The position numbers and the translations under genes were made by a program. Positions 35,121 to 47,353 of a stretch of 64,000 nucleotides of DNA are shown here, one piece after another (within the stretch, counting starts at the first letter, position 1; the number at the start of each line of letters is the position of its first letter). The stretch comes from Luteolibacter sp. LG18 (GTDB taxonomy: Bacteria > Verrucomicrobiota > Verrucomicrobiia > Verrucomicrobiales > Akkermansiaceae), in contig NZ_AP024600.1 of NCBI RefSeq assembly GCF_036322585.1, forward strand, positions 5,084,001 through 5,148,000, read 5' to 3'. Below the pieces are notes generated by a model. The model worked only from the letters and a program-made list of their open reading frames with translations, searched no databases and was not told the DNA's origin.

Positions 35121-35710
35121 TTCGAGGGGGTCTCCACCTTCACATCGAGATTGCGAAATTCAACCTTCATTTCGACACCCGGATGGACCTGGAACCCGAT
35201 CGGACCTTCGTCAATGGAGGTCTCCGAGGTGTAATCCAGCACCTGCTTGCCGTTCAACGACACGAGGTAATGGTTGCCCCTCGCCGTGATGACGAATTTG
35301 TTCCACTCGCCATCCTTGAAGACGTCCTTCACATCGGCCTCGACCGGATACTTCCCGGTTTTCTTGATGTAGGGAGAGCAGGTCAGATCCCGCTTCAGCG
35401 ATCCGGAGATCCCCAACTGGATCTGGTCGCCTTCCTGGCGGATGAACACGCCGGAGTCGATCGGGTTCTTGTAGCGGAACTCACCGGCGAGCGTGAAGTC
35501 CTTGTATTTGACCTTCGTCCACAAGATGGAGCCCTTCTTCTCAGGAATGTTCTGGCCGAGGATCACGCCGTCCTTGATGGACCAGCATTCCGCCGGCCCC
35601 TTGATCTCGAACTTCGAGAGGTCGGAAGTGGGAGTCAGCGGTTCAGCAGTGGCGGAACCCAGGCAGGCGAGCAGCAGCGCTGCGGATCGGATGGTTTTCA
35701 TGATGTTCAT
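35117..35710 (-). CDS. Secreted DUF1080 domain protein (3-keto-glycoside hydrolase-like)
   Basis: 197 residues with signal peptide (cleavage near ATA/EP). A single concanavalin-like jelly roll shows the DUF1080 hallmarks: WSIKDGVILG, FTLAGEFRYKNPIDSGVFIRQEG, GEWNKFVITARGNHYLVSLNGKQVLDY and GPIGFQVHPGVEMKVEFRN. Characterised DUF1080 proteins act on 3-keto-disaccharides. It starts at either ATG 35710 or 35701. It lies 16 bases after the CxxCH gene and overlaps the isomerase gene. Confidence 0.9.
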   Translation of the reverse strand: MNIMKTIRSAALLLACLGSATAEPLTPTSDLSKFEIKGPAECWSIKDGVILGQNIPEKKGSILWTKVKYKDFTLAGEFRYKNPIDSGVFIRQEGDQIQLGISGSLKRDLTCSPYIKKTGKYPVEADVKDVFKDGEWNKFVITARGNHYLVSLNGKQVLDYTSETSIDEGPIGFQVHPGVEMKVEFRNLDVKVETPSK

Positions 35711-35726
35711 GATGCAATAGAGAGAG

Positions 35727-38700
35727 TCATTTGAGAGTGGTCAGGAACTCGACGAGATCGCGGAGTTCCTCCGGTTTCAGGATCGAGCCCATCGGCGGCA
35801 TCGGGCTGATGGCCGGGGTGCGCCCGGCAATGTCCGCAGCGGGAATTTTCACTTCCTTCCCGTCCGGCGTCAGCAGCACCACCACCTCGGCGGTCTCCGA
35901 CTTCGGCGCGCCCGCGAGCACGGTGCCATCCTTCTTCGTGATGCTCATCGCGCCGTAGCCGGGAGCGATCTTCGCCTGCGGCAGCACCAGCGATTCCAGG
36001 ATGTAATCCCGGCCCTTCGCGCCGATGTGGGTGAGCGGCGGCCCGACGTTACTGCCCTCCTCCTCGATCCGGTGGCAGGCGTTGCATTGGGCGGCGAGGT
36101 GCGCCTCGAAGATCTCCTTACCCTTCGCGACATTCCCACCGGAGAGGGATGGGAGGAAGGGACCAATTTCGCCCTTGGCTGCGAGCTGGGAGCGGAAGGA
36201 CTCCGCCGCGGCCTTGAGCTCCGGAGATGTCGCCGCGGTGAGGAGATCCAATTGAAGCTCCGGCGTCGTGGCCGCCTTCGCCAGTAGTTCGGAAAGCACC
36301 TTGCCCGCTTCCGGAGCCCCGCTTCTTCCGAGCACGGCAAGGGCGTTCTGCCGCTCGGCCACCACCTTCGAATTCCGGGCAGCGGAAAGCGCGTAGGCAG
36401 CGAGAGCCGGATGATCCTTCTCCAGCAGGTTCGCCGCGCCCATCCGGAGCTCGGGAGAGGCTTCAGTCAGCAAGGCGGGAGCGATCTTCGCGAACGAATC
36501 CGGAGCGCCCGTTTTCAATGCTCCCAGCGCCTGCAAACGCAGTTCGGGCGAAATGGCAGTATCCGTCGCATCTTTGGCGAGTTGGGCCGGATCGGCCGCC
36601 ACCCCCAGCGCCTTCGCTGCCTCGCCCGCGGCCTTCGCGATAGCCTCATTGGAATCATGCTCCAGCTTGGTCGCCACCGCGGAGAACGCCTTCCGGCCCA
36701 CGCTCACCTCGGCGGCCAGGAGTGGATGCCAGCGACCGTCCACGGCGTCGAGCTCCTGGGCCTTCGGCCACGAAGTCAGAGCCGTCAGGGCAGCCACGCG
36801 CAGCTCGGCGGACAGGGACGTTTGCGCGGCATACGTGGCCAGGCGTCCGGCCGAAGCCGCGTCCGCCTGCACCCGGTTGGCGGCGATCGCACGAAGGATC
36901 GCCGGCACGGAAGCGGACGGCTTTTTCTCCAACAAGGCCGCCAAGTCCGGCAGCGCCTTCGCGATGCTCTCGTCATCGTAGATCGCGTGCGCGGCCTCCG
37001 CCACCACCGCGGGATCGGAGTCAGTCAGCAGCACCGAAACCTCCGGCAGCGCCAACCTCCGGTAAACCACCGCGGCCGCGAGGCGCACCGCGGGCGATGC
37101 GTGTTTCGCCGCCTTGGCCACCGCTTCCGGCTTCATCCCGGACAACGCCATGACACCGGCATGACGCAGGAAATGATCGCGGTTGCCATTCTCCGCCAGC
37201 AGCGCGAGCACGCCATCGGCGGCCTCCGTCATGTGAAGTTTGCCCACCGCCACCGCCGCACGGTAGCGGACGACCGGCGAGGAATCCCGCAGCAGCGGAA
37301 TCAACTCCGGCACCGGTTGGCCCGCGGTCTCACCCGCCCACTTCGCGGCCTGGGCCCGGGTTTGCTCCGGCTTCGCCGCCAGCAAGGTCTTCAGCAGCGC
37401 GGGTGAAAACGTCTTCGCCTGGGTCAGTCCCCACAGCGCGTGGGTGCAGGCCAACGGCTCATCCTTCCACTCCGCCGCGGCGGCGCCGAGCAGCTTCACG
37501 CCGCTGGCACGCTTCGCCAGCTCGCCCTGGGCATCGCAGCGGATGCGCTGGTCGGTGTGCTTCAGGCGTTTCAACAGATCCGCATCGGAGACCTTCGCCG
37601 GCCCTTCTTTCAACCACGCCGCCGTCTCCCGGCGCAGCGGGCTGTCCTTGGCCGCAGGGTCGTCCAGCTTCCACACCGAGCCCTTTTCCTTCAACGGATA
37701 GCCACCCGCCCAGTCCGCGAGATACAGCGCGCCATCCGGCCCGAAATTGCAGCCGACGTAGGCCGGGCCCTTGTCGACCTGGTGGCTGTCGGTCATCCGG
37801 AAACCGGCTCCCGCAGGCTCGACCTTGAACGAGTAGAGTTTCCCGGCCGGAAAGCTGGTCATGAAGAACGCCCCGCGGTAGCGATCGTTCAACGCCGTTC
37901 CCGGATCGCGGGCGAACCCGGACGGACCATCGAGGTAGGGACAGATCGGCGGCGTGATGAAGGCCGGTTGGTTCGGTCCGCTGGGCACCGACATCGACTC
38001 AGCCATCCACGGATTGTAGCTGTTACCACGATATTGATAGTAGCAACGCCAGCCGGTGTCCGAGCCCTCCGGGATCGAAACGAAGCGCTCCTTCTCGCCC
38101 TTGGCGTCGGAGTCGTTGTCGACGCCGAAGATGTTGCCGTAGTCGTCGAAGGCGATCTGCTGCACGTTGCGGATGCCGCTCGCGAAAATCTCGAAGCCGG
38201 AGCCATCCGGATAGCAGCGCAGCACCGATCCCGTGTCCGGAGCGGCGACGCGCTTGCCTTCCTTCGACATCACGTTCACGCCCTTGTCGCCGATGGTCCA
38301 GTAAAGGCGGCCGTCCGGCCCCAGGATCAGGCCGTGCATGTCATGGCCCGCGTAGGCCACGTGGACGCCGAAGCCGGTGAGCAGCGCCTCCCGCTTCGTC
38401 GCCTTGCCCTTGCCCTCCGTATCGCGGAGTTTCCACAGGTCCGGCACGATCGCCGCGTAGACATCGCCACGCCAGGCCAGCACGCCCGCCGCCACGCCGG
38501 TGACCTCGGTGTTGAAACCCTCCGCGAACACGTCCGAATGATCCATCACCCCATCGCCATCGCGGTCCGTGAGGCGGTGGATCTTTTCTGAAATCACGGT
38601 AAGGTCGCGGATATCCACCACCCCGTCGTGATTCTGGTCCTTCACCGAGGTCTTCGGAGACACATTGCCGGGCGTCAGCTCGCGGCGATAGAGCGCCAGC

Positions 38701-39002
38701 CGGTCCTCCACGGAACGCAGCGCCAGCGTCTTCGGCACCCATTGCTTGAACTCCCGGATGTCCAGGTCCGCGGCCAACCGGCGGGCCGTCTCCGCCACAT
38801 AGACCGAGCCGTCCACATCCACGCTCACGACCACCGGGTTCTTCAGCAGCGGCTCCCGCGCCACGAGGGAGCGGGTCAACCCGTCACCAAGCGGCTGGGT
38901 TTCCGGAGCCGCCACGGCCACAGCCGCCAAAAGAACAGTCGGGGCAAATCGGAAGGGATGGATGATCGGGACGATTGTCACGGGCAGGAATCTTAAATGC
39001 AT
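35727..39002 (-). CDS. PVC-type heme-binding CxxCH protein (membrane-bound dehydrogenase type)
   Basis: 1,091 residues from ATG 39002 (a GTG five codons upstream is possible). A signal/anchor segment is followed by a beta-propeller dehydrogenase domain (about 35-450, VDVDGSVYVAETAR, GHDMHGLILGPDGRLYWTIGDKG, GSVLRCYPDGSGFEIFASG, GCNFGPDGALYLADW), a long HEAT-repeat region (about 480-920) and a C-terminal cytochrome c domain with CNACH and a later Met. Known only from PVC and related bacteria, these are thought to oxidise sugars or other carbon compounds and pass electrons through heme. It is the first gene of the operon with DUF1080 and isomerase. Confidence 0.9.
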   Translation of the reverse strand: MHLRFLPVTIVPIIHPFRFAPTVLLAAVAVAAPETQPLGDGLTRSLVAREPLLKNPVVVSVDVDGSVYVAETARRLAADLDIREFKQWVPKTLALRSVEDRLALYRRELTPGNVSPKTSVKDQNHDGVVDIRDLTVISEKIHRLTDRDGDGVMDHSDVFAEGFNTEVTGVAAGVLAWRGDVYAAIVPDLWKLRDTEGKGKATKREALLTGFGVHVAYAGHDMHGLILGPDGRLYWTIGDKGVNVMSKEGKRVAAPDTGSVLRCYPDGSGFEIFASGIRNVQQIAFDDYGNIFGVDNDSDAKGEKERFVSIPEGSDTGWRCYYQYRGNSYNPWMAESMSVPSGPNQPAFITPPICPYLDGPSGFARDPGTALNDRYRGAFFMTSFPAGKLYSFKVEPAGAGFRMTDSHQVDKGPAYVGCNFGPDGALYLADWAGGYPLKEKGSVWKLDDPAAKDSPLRRETAAWLKEGPAKVSDADLLKRLKHTDQRIRCDAQGELAKRASGVKLLGAAAAEWKDEPLACTHALWGLTQAKTFSPALLKTLLAAKPEQTRAQAAKWAGETAGQPVPELIPLLRDSSPVVRYRAAVAVGKLHMTEAADGVLALLAENGNRDHFLRHAGVMALSGMKPEAVAKAAKHASPAVRLAAAVVYRRLALPEVSVLLTDSDPAVVAEAAHAIYDDESIAKALPDLAALLEKKPSASVPAILRAIAANRVQADAASAGRLATYAAQTSLSAELRVAALTALTSWPKAQELDAVDGRWHPLLAAEVSVGRKAFSAVATKLEHDSNEAIAKAAGEAAKALGVAADPAQLAKDATDTAISPELRLQALGALKTGAPDSFAKIAPALLTEASPELRMGAANLLEKDHPALAAYALSAARNSKVVAERQNALAVLGRSGAPEAGKVLSELLAKAATTPELQLDLLTAATSPELKAAAESFRSQLAAKGEIGPFLPSLSGGNVAKGKEIFEAHLAAQCNACHRIEEEGSNVGPPLTHIGAKGRDYILESLVLPQAKIAPGYGAMSITKKDGTVLAGAPKSETAEVVVLLTPDGKEVKIPAADIAGRTPAISPMPPMGSILKPEELRDLVEFLTTLK

Positions 39003-39084
39003 GCAAATTTTGAGCACAATACCTCTTACGGCCTAGCCGCTCTTTCAAGCATTCTCCCTTTCCAACATTTGTTCAAGGAACGCC

Positions 39085-39603
39085 ATGACCTCTCCGACTC
39101 TACCAGCCACCGAGGGAACCCCAAACCTTTTGCTCTACATCGTGAAGTGCCTCACGGCCACGATCACGGTGTTCCTGCTCTCCCGTTTGCTCGACTACCC
39201 GGACATCGGCTGGTGCCTGATCTCGGTCATGCTCGTCCTTTCCCCCGATCACAAGGACTCGGTCCCGTTCGCCCTGAACCGCATCGGCGCGAACCTGGTG
39301 GGCGTGGCGTGCAGCCTGATCCCCCTGCTCTTCGGAGGCCCCGGCATCCTCACCTTCTGCGCGGCCTACGCATTGGCGATCCTCCTCTGCGACCGGCTCA
39401 AGCTGATGGCAAGCTGCCGCACCGCCCTGGCCGCGGTGACCATCATCATGCTCCAGCACGACGCCCAGGTCCATCTCTGGGACAACGTGACGAAGCGGTT
39501 GCTCTCCGTGCTTGCGGGCTGCGTGCTCGCCCTGCTGATCACGCTGGCCTTCCACCGGAACCTCCGCAAAACGGACTCTCCCCGGACGGCCGACACGGAA
39601 TAA
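39085..39603 (+). CDS. FUSC family membrane protein
   Basis: 172 residues with about five hydrophobic segments and the aromatic-acid-exporter-like half repeat: RLLDYPDIGWCLISVMLVLSPD, ALNRIGANLVGVACSLIPLLFG, DRLKLMASCRTALAAVTIIM, and VTKRLLSVLAGCVLALLITLAFH. It is a small half-size member; full transporters are larger, so it may dimerise. It is divergent from the CxxCH operon across 82 bases. Confidence 0.82.
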   Translation: MTSPTLPATEGTPNLLLYIVKCLTATITVFLLSRLLDYPDIGWCLISVMLVLSPDHKDSVPFALNRIGANLVGVACSLIPLLFGGPGILTFCAAYALAILLCDRLKLMASCRTALAAVTIIMLQHDAQVHLWDNVTKRLLSVLAGCVLALLITLAFHRNLRKTDSPRTADTE

Positions 39604-39616
39604 ACATCTCCACGCG

Positions 39617-40381
39617 TCACCGCTCCCCCAGCAAATCCAAAGCAGAGCCGAAATACTGCCGGATCTTGCTCTCCGAGATCATGCCCCGGCGAACCACCTG
39701 GCTGGTCTCCGGATAAGTGAAACTGAATTCGGCGGTCGGGTTCGCCCCCGAGCGGTGAACCGTGACGTCCACATCGTACTTCCCGAATCCGCAGACATAG
39801 TTGTTCGGGTCAAAGGACCTGAGCAGGATTTCCGCCGCCTGCGCGCCCACCACCTGGCGGATCTGTTCCTCCATCCGCCCTACCGCATTCCCACTCCCGT
39901 CGGGCAAGGCAGGGATGCGATACACAAACGTTCCTGCGTCTGGGTTGGACTCATCGGCAATCAGCCGGGCCCGCGCCGCCACCTCGCGTGACGCCTCCTC
40001 GATCGCGCGATTCAAAACACCTTGGACCGCGGCGGCTTGGGAATCGGTGATCCCGGCATCCCGCATCGCCTGTTGGGTCAAACGACCGCCCTCGCCGGTC
40101 AGCAGGTAGTTTGGCGCTCCCTTTTTCCCCAGCATGCCTGCCTCCCGCATCGCTTCGGTCCGCTCCTGGGCCAGCTTCCCCAAACGGCGCTTGGTTTCCT
40201 CGTCCCACGGGCCCTCACGCCTCTCTCCCGCAGTTGGGCTGGCGACGACCTTGGTAGACTCCCGAGGTGGGGGCTTCGATCTGGAGGCCTCTTTTTCCCC
40301 TGACTCGCGCCCCATCCACCAACCTCCCACGCCCACCCCAAACAAGATGGCGAGACCGAGCGGAGAGAAAGGAGCGCGCAT
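39617..40381 (-). CDS. Hypothetical membrane-anchored protein
   Basis: 254 residues from ATG 40381; an upstream in-frame ATG (40495) would add 38 residues without hydrophobic character. One N-terminal anchor (PLGLAILFGVGVGGWWMGRE) and a soluble, Arg/Glu-rich region follow with KRRLGKLAQERTEAMREAGML, AAAVQGVLNRAIEEASREVAARARL and a beta-rich end (YVCGFGKYDVDVTVHRSGANPTAEFSFTY, in parts). No family recognised. It lies downstream of the topoisomerase gene with a 147-base gap. Confidence 0.6.
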   Translation of the reverse strand: MRAPFSPLGLAILFGVGVGGWWMGRESGEKEASRSKPPPRESTKVVASPTAGERREGPWDEETKRRLGKLAQERTEAMREAGMLGKKGAPNYLLTGEGGRLTQQAMRDAGITDSQAAAVQGVLNRAIEEASREVAARARLIADESNPDAGTFVYRIPALPDGSGNAVGRMEEQIRQVVGAQAAEILLRSFDPNNYVCGFGKYDVDVTVHRSGANPTAEFSFTYPETSQVVRRGMISESKIRQYFGSALDLLGER

Positions 40382-40528
40382 GGTCCAACGTAGGCTGAAC
40401 CGGACGTCGGACGCACGCCCAAATCCCCTCTTCAAGCCCGGAGGGCGAACCGGGGACTGGAACTGCATGGAAATGGGTGGATCCACCCCGCCCACGCTCT
40501 CACCAGCGCGGCTACACCTTGGCAGACC

Positions 40529-42376
40529 TCACGCCACCTGGCGGTCCACGTCCTCGCGGAGGTTCTCGATGATGTAATCCTGCCGGTCCGGCGTGTTCTT
40601 GCCCATGTAGAAGGCCAGCAGCTCCTTCACGCCCTTGCCTTCCTCGAAGGTCACGGGATCGAGGCGCATGTCCGGGCCGATCATGAACTTGAACTCGTCC
40701 GGGGAAATTTCACCGAGACCCTTGAAGCGGGTGATCTCCGAGGACTTGCCGAGCTTCGCCAGCGCCTTCACCTTCGCGTCCTCATCGTAGCAATAGATCG
40801 TCTCCTTCTTGTTACGCACGCGGAACAGCGGCGTCTGGAGGATGTAGAGGTGGCCCTCGCGGATCACCTCGGGGAAGAACTGGAGGAAGAACGTCAGCAG
40901 CAGCAGGCGGATGTGCATGCCGTCGACGTCGGCATCGGTGGCGATGATGACCTTGTTGTAGCGGAGCTCCGCGATGCCGTCCTCGATGCCGAGCGCGGCC
41001 TGGAGCAGGGCGAACTCCTCGTTCTCATAAACGATCTTCTTGGCGAGGCCGAAGGTGTTCAGCGGCTTGCCACGCAGCGAGAACACCGCCTGCGTCTCCA
41101 CGTTGCGGCTCTTCGTGATCGAGCCGGAGGCGGAGTCACCCTCGGTGATGAAAAGCGTGCTGTGCTCGCGCTCCTTGTGCTTGGAGTCGAGATGGGCGCG
41201 GCAATCGCGCAGCTTCTTGTTGTGCACCTTCGCCTGGCGCGCGCGATCGCGGGCCAGCTTTTGAATTCCCTTCAGGTCCTTGCGCTCGCGCTCCGCGGCG
41301 AGGATGCGCTTCTGGATCGCCTCCGCCACCTTCGGGTGCTTGTGGAGGTAGTTGTCGAGATGCTCCTTGAGGAAGTTGCCGACAAAAGTGCGCAGCGATT
41401 CGCCGTTCGGGGACACCCCGGCGGAACCCAGCTTCGTCTTCGTCTGCGATTCGAACACCGGTTCCTCGATGCGCACCACGATGGCTGCCTCGATGCCCGC
41501 GCGGATGTCCGCCGGCTCATACTGCTTCTTGTAGAAGCCACGCACGGCGTTCACCAAGCCCTCGCGGAAGGCCTGCAAGTGCGTGCCACCCTGCGTGGTG
41601 TTCTGGCCGTTGACGAAGGTGTAGTATTCCTCGCCGCTCTCCGCCGTATGGGTGAAGGCGATCTCGATGTCCTTGCCGCTGAGGTGGATCGGATCATAGA
41701 GCGCCTCGCTCTCCATCTCCTCGCGGAGCAGGTCGAGCAGGCCGTCCTTCGATTTGAACTTCTTCCCGTTGAGCACCAGGGTCAGCCCCGGGTTCAGGTA
41801 GGAATAGTAGCGGCACATCTTCTCGACGAAGGCGTCCTTGAACTTCGACTTGGCCGGGAAAATCGTGCGGTCCACCTCGAAGGCGAGGCGGGTGCCGTTC
41901 GGCGCCTCCTCGCGGCGGGTATGCTTCATGTCCACCGCCACCTGGCCCTTGGAGAACTCGATGGCCTTGGTTTCGCCATCGCGCCACGCCTGGATTTCGA
42001 AAAAGCCGGAAAGCGCGTTCACCGCCTTGATGCCCACGCCGTTGAGACCCACGGTCTTCTTGAACGCCTCGCTGTCGTACTTGGCACCGGTGTTGATCTG
42101 GGCGGCGCAGTCGTAGAGCTTGCCCAGCGGGATGCCACGGCCGAAGTCCCGGACCTCCACGCGGCCCTCCTCGTCGATGGTGACTCGGATCTCCTTGCCG
42201 TTGCCCATGATGAACTCGTCGATCGAGTTGTCGATGACCTCCTTGAGCAGGATGTAGAGGCCGTCGTCGGGCGAGGAACCGTCCCCGAGTTTTCCGATGT
42301 ACATGCCCGGGCGGAGGCGGATGTGTTCGCGCCAGTCGAGGGACTTGATGTCGGCTTCGGTGTATTCGGCTGCCAT
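40529..42376 (-). CDS. parE: Type II DNA topoisomerase subunit B (topoisomerase IV/ParE-like)
   Basis: 615 residues from ATG 42376 (the frame runs to 42493 but the upstream part is not conserved in type). It holds the GHKL ATPase domain ([49 protein letters not shown]), the transducer, and the TOPRIM region [22 protein letters not shown], and [21 protein letters not shown]. The last part keeps the [10 protein letters not shown] motif. The length and lack of the GyrB insert favour ParE. The A subunit gene (parC) is not next to it, unlike in most genomes. Confidence 0.9.
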   Translation of the reverse strand: MAAEYTEADIKSLDWREHIRLRPGMYIGKLGDGSSPDDGLYILLKEVIDNSIDEFIMGNGKEIRVTIDEEGRVEVRDFGRGIPLGKLYDCAAQINTGAKYDSEAFKKTVGLNGVGIKAVNALSGFFEIQAWRDGETKAIEFSKGQVAVDMKHTRREEAPNGTRLAFEVDRTIFPAKSKFKDAFVEKMCRYYSYLNPGLTLVLNGKKFKSKDGLLDLLREEMESEALYDPIHLSGKDIEIAFTHTAESGEEYYTFVNGQNTTQGGTHLQAFREGLVNAVRGFYKKQYEPADIRAGIEAAIVVRIEEPVFESQTKTKLGSAGVSPNGESLRTFVGNFLKEHLDNYLHKHPKVAEAIQKRILAAERERKDLKGIQKLARDRARQAKVHNKKLRDCRAHLDSKHKEREHSTLFITEGDSASGSITKSRNVETQAVFSLRGKPLNTFGLAKKIVYENEEFALLQAALGIEDGIAELRYNKVIIATDADVDGMHIRLLLLTFFLQFFPEVIREGHLYILQTPLFRVRNKKETIYCYDEDAKVKALAKLGKSSEITRFKGLGEISPDEFKFMIGPDMRLDPVTFEEGKGVKELLAFYMGKNTPDRQDYIIENLREDVDRQVA

Positions 42377-42509
42377 GTCTGGCCGCGAGAAGTACCGGAC
42401 CCGGGTTACCGGTGCAAGCGCGGGGGCAAAGCCTGCGCAACCAATCCTCCTAACGGACTTATTTTCAACAAACTTCCCTATCAACCCGAACAACCCGGCC
42501 TCAGCGCCC

Positions 42510-44906
<2,397 letters not shown>

Positions 44907-44973
44907 GAAGCTAAGTTACGCGGGTTCCTTATGGAAACTTGAAACTTTCTCTAGCAGCCCCCAAATCGCCCGC

Positions 44974-45894
44974 ATGGAACTGCGTGTCGATGACTCCGGC
45001 GGCGATCGCCTCGATGCCTGGCTGGCCGCCCGGCTGCCGGACCTCTCGCGCTCCCGCATCCAGGCGCTGATCCGCGAGCAATTCATCCAGGTCAACGGCC
45101 AGCCCGCCAAACCCCGCGACGCCGTGAAACCCGGTGCCGTCATTTCCGTGGCCATCCCGGAAGCCGTGCCCGCCGAGGCCGCCCCGCAGGACATCCCGCT
45201 CTCGATCCTGTTCGAGGACGAGGACCTGGTGGTGCTCGACAAGGAGTCCGGCATCGTCGTCCACCCCGCCGCGGGCAATCCGGACGGCACCCTGGTCAAT
45301 GCCCTGCTCCACCATTGCAAAGGGCAACTCTCCGGCATCGGCGGCGTCGAACGCCCCGGCATCGTCCACCGCCTCGACAAGGACACGTCCGGCTGCCTGG
45401 TGGTGGCGAAGAACGACGGCGCCCACCAGTCGCTGACCACCCAGTTTTCCGGCCGCACGATGGAGAAGATCTATCTGGCCATCACCCAGGGTATCCCGAA
45501 ACCGGAAAAGGACACCATCTTCACCCACATCGGCCGCCACCCGGTGAACCGCCAGAAGATGGCGGTCGTCAATCCTCCGGGCGGCAAGCCCGCCATCACC
45601 GACTACGAGGTGCGTTACATCGATCCGTCCACGATGACGGCGCTGGTGATGGTGCACCTCCACACCGGCCGCACCCACCAAATCCGCGTCCACATGCTGC
45701 ACAAGGGCACGCCCTTGCTCGGCGATCCGATCTACGCCAAGCCCGCCAAACAGCACGGCCACACCGGCCGGCTGATGCTGCACGCGTGGAAGCTCACCTT
45801 CGACCACCCGCGGACCGGCAAGCGCCTCAGCTTCGAGGCCCCCATCCCCACCGAGTTCACCCCCTGGGTGCAGGGCGTGGACCTCACCGAGTGA
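44974..45894 (+). CDS. rluD: RluA/RluD-family 23S rRNA pseudouridine synthase
   Basis: 306 residues from ATG 44974. An S4 RNA-binding domain (GDRLDAWLAARLPDLSRSRIQALI) precedes the catalytic domain with GIVHRLDKDTSGCLVVAKND carrying the conserved Asp. Later motifs VHLHTGRTHQIRVHM and LGDPIYAK are also in place. The S4 domain and length suggest the RluD subgroup (23S positions 1911, 1915, 1917), though RluC cannot be excluded. It is divergent from the zinc-ribbon kinase, 67 bases apart. Confidence 0.9.
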   Translation: MELRVDDSGGDRLDAWLAARLPDLSRSRIQALIREQFIQVNGQPAKPRDAVKPGAVISVAIPEAVPAEAAPQDIPLSILFEDEDLVVLDKESGIVVHPAAGNPDGTLVNALLHHCKGQLSGIGGVERPGIVHRLDKDTSGCLVVAKNDGAHQSLTTQFSGRTMEKIYLAITQGIPKPEKDTIFTHIGRHPVNRQKMAVVNPPGGKPAITDYEVRYIDPSTMTALVMVHLHTGRTHQIRVHMLHKGTPLLGDPIYAKPAKQHGHTGRLMLHAWKLTFDHPRTGKRLSFEAPIPTEFTPWVQGVDLTE

Positions 45895-46115
45895 TCTGCA
45901 GCGCCAAAGGCGCGCCCCATACCAGCCCAGGCCGCAAGGCCTGGGTGTGGATCTGCGCGATCTGTGAGGGCTGAAAGCCCGACCCATTCTTCGATCGCCG
46001 CGAACGCCTCCGCATTCTCCCTGCATGGCTCGGGCTTTCAGCCCTCCGCCCCCTGCATCGGCCCACCCAGCCCTTGCGGGCTGGGCTGGTATGGAACGGA
46101 CCCTTGGTCCTGAGA
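45893..46115. repeat. Nested composite of four palindromes
   Basis: The outer arms share CCATACCAGCCCAG and GGGTG around hairpins with a GCAA loop (CAGGCC-GCAA-GGCCTG left; its inverted partner has CAGCCC-TTGC-GGGCTG). The inner arms are an inverted pair of GAGGGCTGAAAGCCCGA (about 45965 and 46032). The stems differ by compensating changes between copies. The element occupies most of the gap between rluD and the GH43 gene; no gene seen. Confidence 0.75.
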
Positions 46116-46191
46116 TTGCCCCGCGAACAACGACGATCTCGAAAATGAGGATCGAAGGCGGGAGCAATCTCCGCACTCCACATTCCGAAAC

Positions 46192-47232
46192 CTACTCCGC
46201 CCCGAGCAACTGCTTCCCGACCTTCAGCGAATCCCCCGTGTCCGTGATCTCCCAGAACTGCACCCGGGTGGCGGGCATGTTGAAATAGCGGTGGAGGCAG
46301 TGGACCAGGCGGCCATCGAAGCCCTCGAAGATCATCCCGTGCCCGCGGTCGTCCTGCTGGATCGGCTCATCGCCCACCTGCTTCCACGGCCCCTTCAGCG
46401 TGCCGGATTCGGAAACCGCCAGCCCTTCCCCATAGGCCCGCGACTCGGTCCAGCTCGACCACAGCATCAGCAACTTCCCCCCACGCGTGCGGTGGAGCCA
46501 CACCCCGTCGGACACCGCATTGCCCGTCGCCGTGCCGCGGTAGGAATTGGTCGTGCGCGCCCATGCCGCTTCCTTTGCCGCGAACAAGACAAACGGCTTC
46601 CCCGTCGCCTCGGCCAGATCGTCGGAAAGCGGCACCGCCTCGAAGGTGCCACCACCCCGCTGGATCCACTCGTGGCAATACACCATGTAAGGCTTCCCAT
46701 CCTCGATCCACAACGTGCCATCGAGCGTGAAATCGGAGTCCGGCGTGGTCGGGCGGTTCCGCAGCGGCTTGAACGGTCCCATCGGTGAGTCCGCCACCAG
46801 CACCTGCGAACCGCGGCGTTTCACCGCCCGGTCGTTGCCCACCGGTGGCTGGTCGCGGTCCCACTGATGAAAGGTCGTGAAGAGGTAATACTTCCCGCGG
46901 TATTCATGCACCTCCGGAGCCCACGGCGAAGCCTCCTTGTCCGCCCAGAAATCCTCCGCCATCTGATAGACGATGGATGGTCCGGTCCAGGTCCGGAGAT
47001 CCTGGCTGGTGTAGACCTTCACCCCCGCGGCCTTCTGCTTCCCGCCGAGCGCGGGATCGGCGGTGCGGAAGCCACCGTAGAGGTAGTAGGTCTTCGTCCC
47101 CTTGTCCGCGAGCACGAAGGGATCGTGCACCGCGAGATCCTCGACCCGGACCTCCCCCGCCCTCGCCCCCGAAACCATCACGATCGAAACGGCGAGCGAC
47201 AACAGGGCGGCGGAAAGCGGAGGAAGGGGCAT
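46192..47232 (-). CDS. Secreted glycoside hydrolase family 43-like protein
   Basis: 346 residues. The signal peptide ends SGARA/G. Clan GH-F propeller motifs: VHDPFVLADKGTKTYYLYGG (base Asp), SPWAPEVHEYRGKYYLF, TLDGTLWIEDGKPYMVYCHEW (pKa-modulating Asp and blade 3), then DGVWLHRTRGGKLLMLWSS and GHGMIFEGFDGRLVHCLH at the end. It should release arabinose, xylose or galactose units from polysaccharides in the periplasm or outside. It is a different subgroup from the GH43-like gene at 6028. Confidence 0.88.
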   Translation of the reverse strand: MPLPPLSAALLSLAVSIVMVSGARAGEVRVEDLAVHDPFVLADKGTKTYYLYGGFRTADPALGGKQKAAGVKVYTSQDLRTWTGPSIVYQMAEDFWADKEASPWAPEVHEYRGKYYLFTTFHQWDRDQPPVGNDRAVKRRGSQVLVADSPMGPFKPLRNRPTTPDSDFTLDGTLWIEDGKPYMVYCHEWIQRGGGTFEAVPLSDDLAEATGKPFVLFAAKEAAWARTTNSYRGTATGNAVSDGVWLHRTRGGKLLMLWSSWTESRAYGEGLAVSESGTLKGPWKQVGDEPIQQDDRGHGMIFEGFDGRLVHCLHRYFNMPATRVQFWEITDTGDSLKVGKQLLGAE

Positions 47233-47353
47233 GCAAGGGACGGATACGCCATGGGCCCCGGGTTCTCACGACACGACCGGATTTTTCCGAAAGATTGGGA
47301 ACCCTCGCGAAATCCGTGGCCATTCCGCCGTCTCCACGCCAAGCTGGCCGCTC

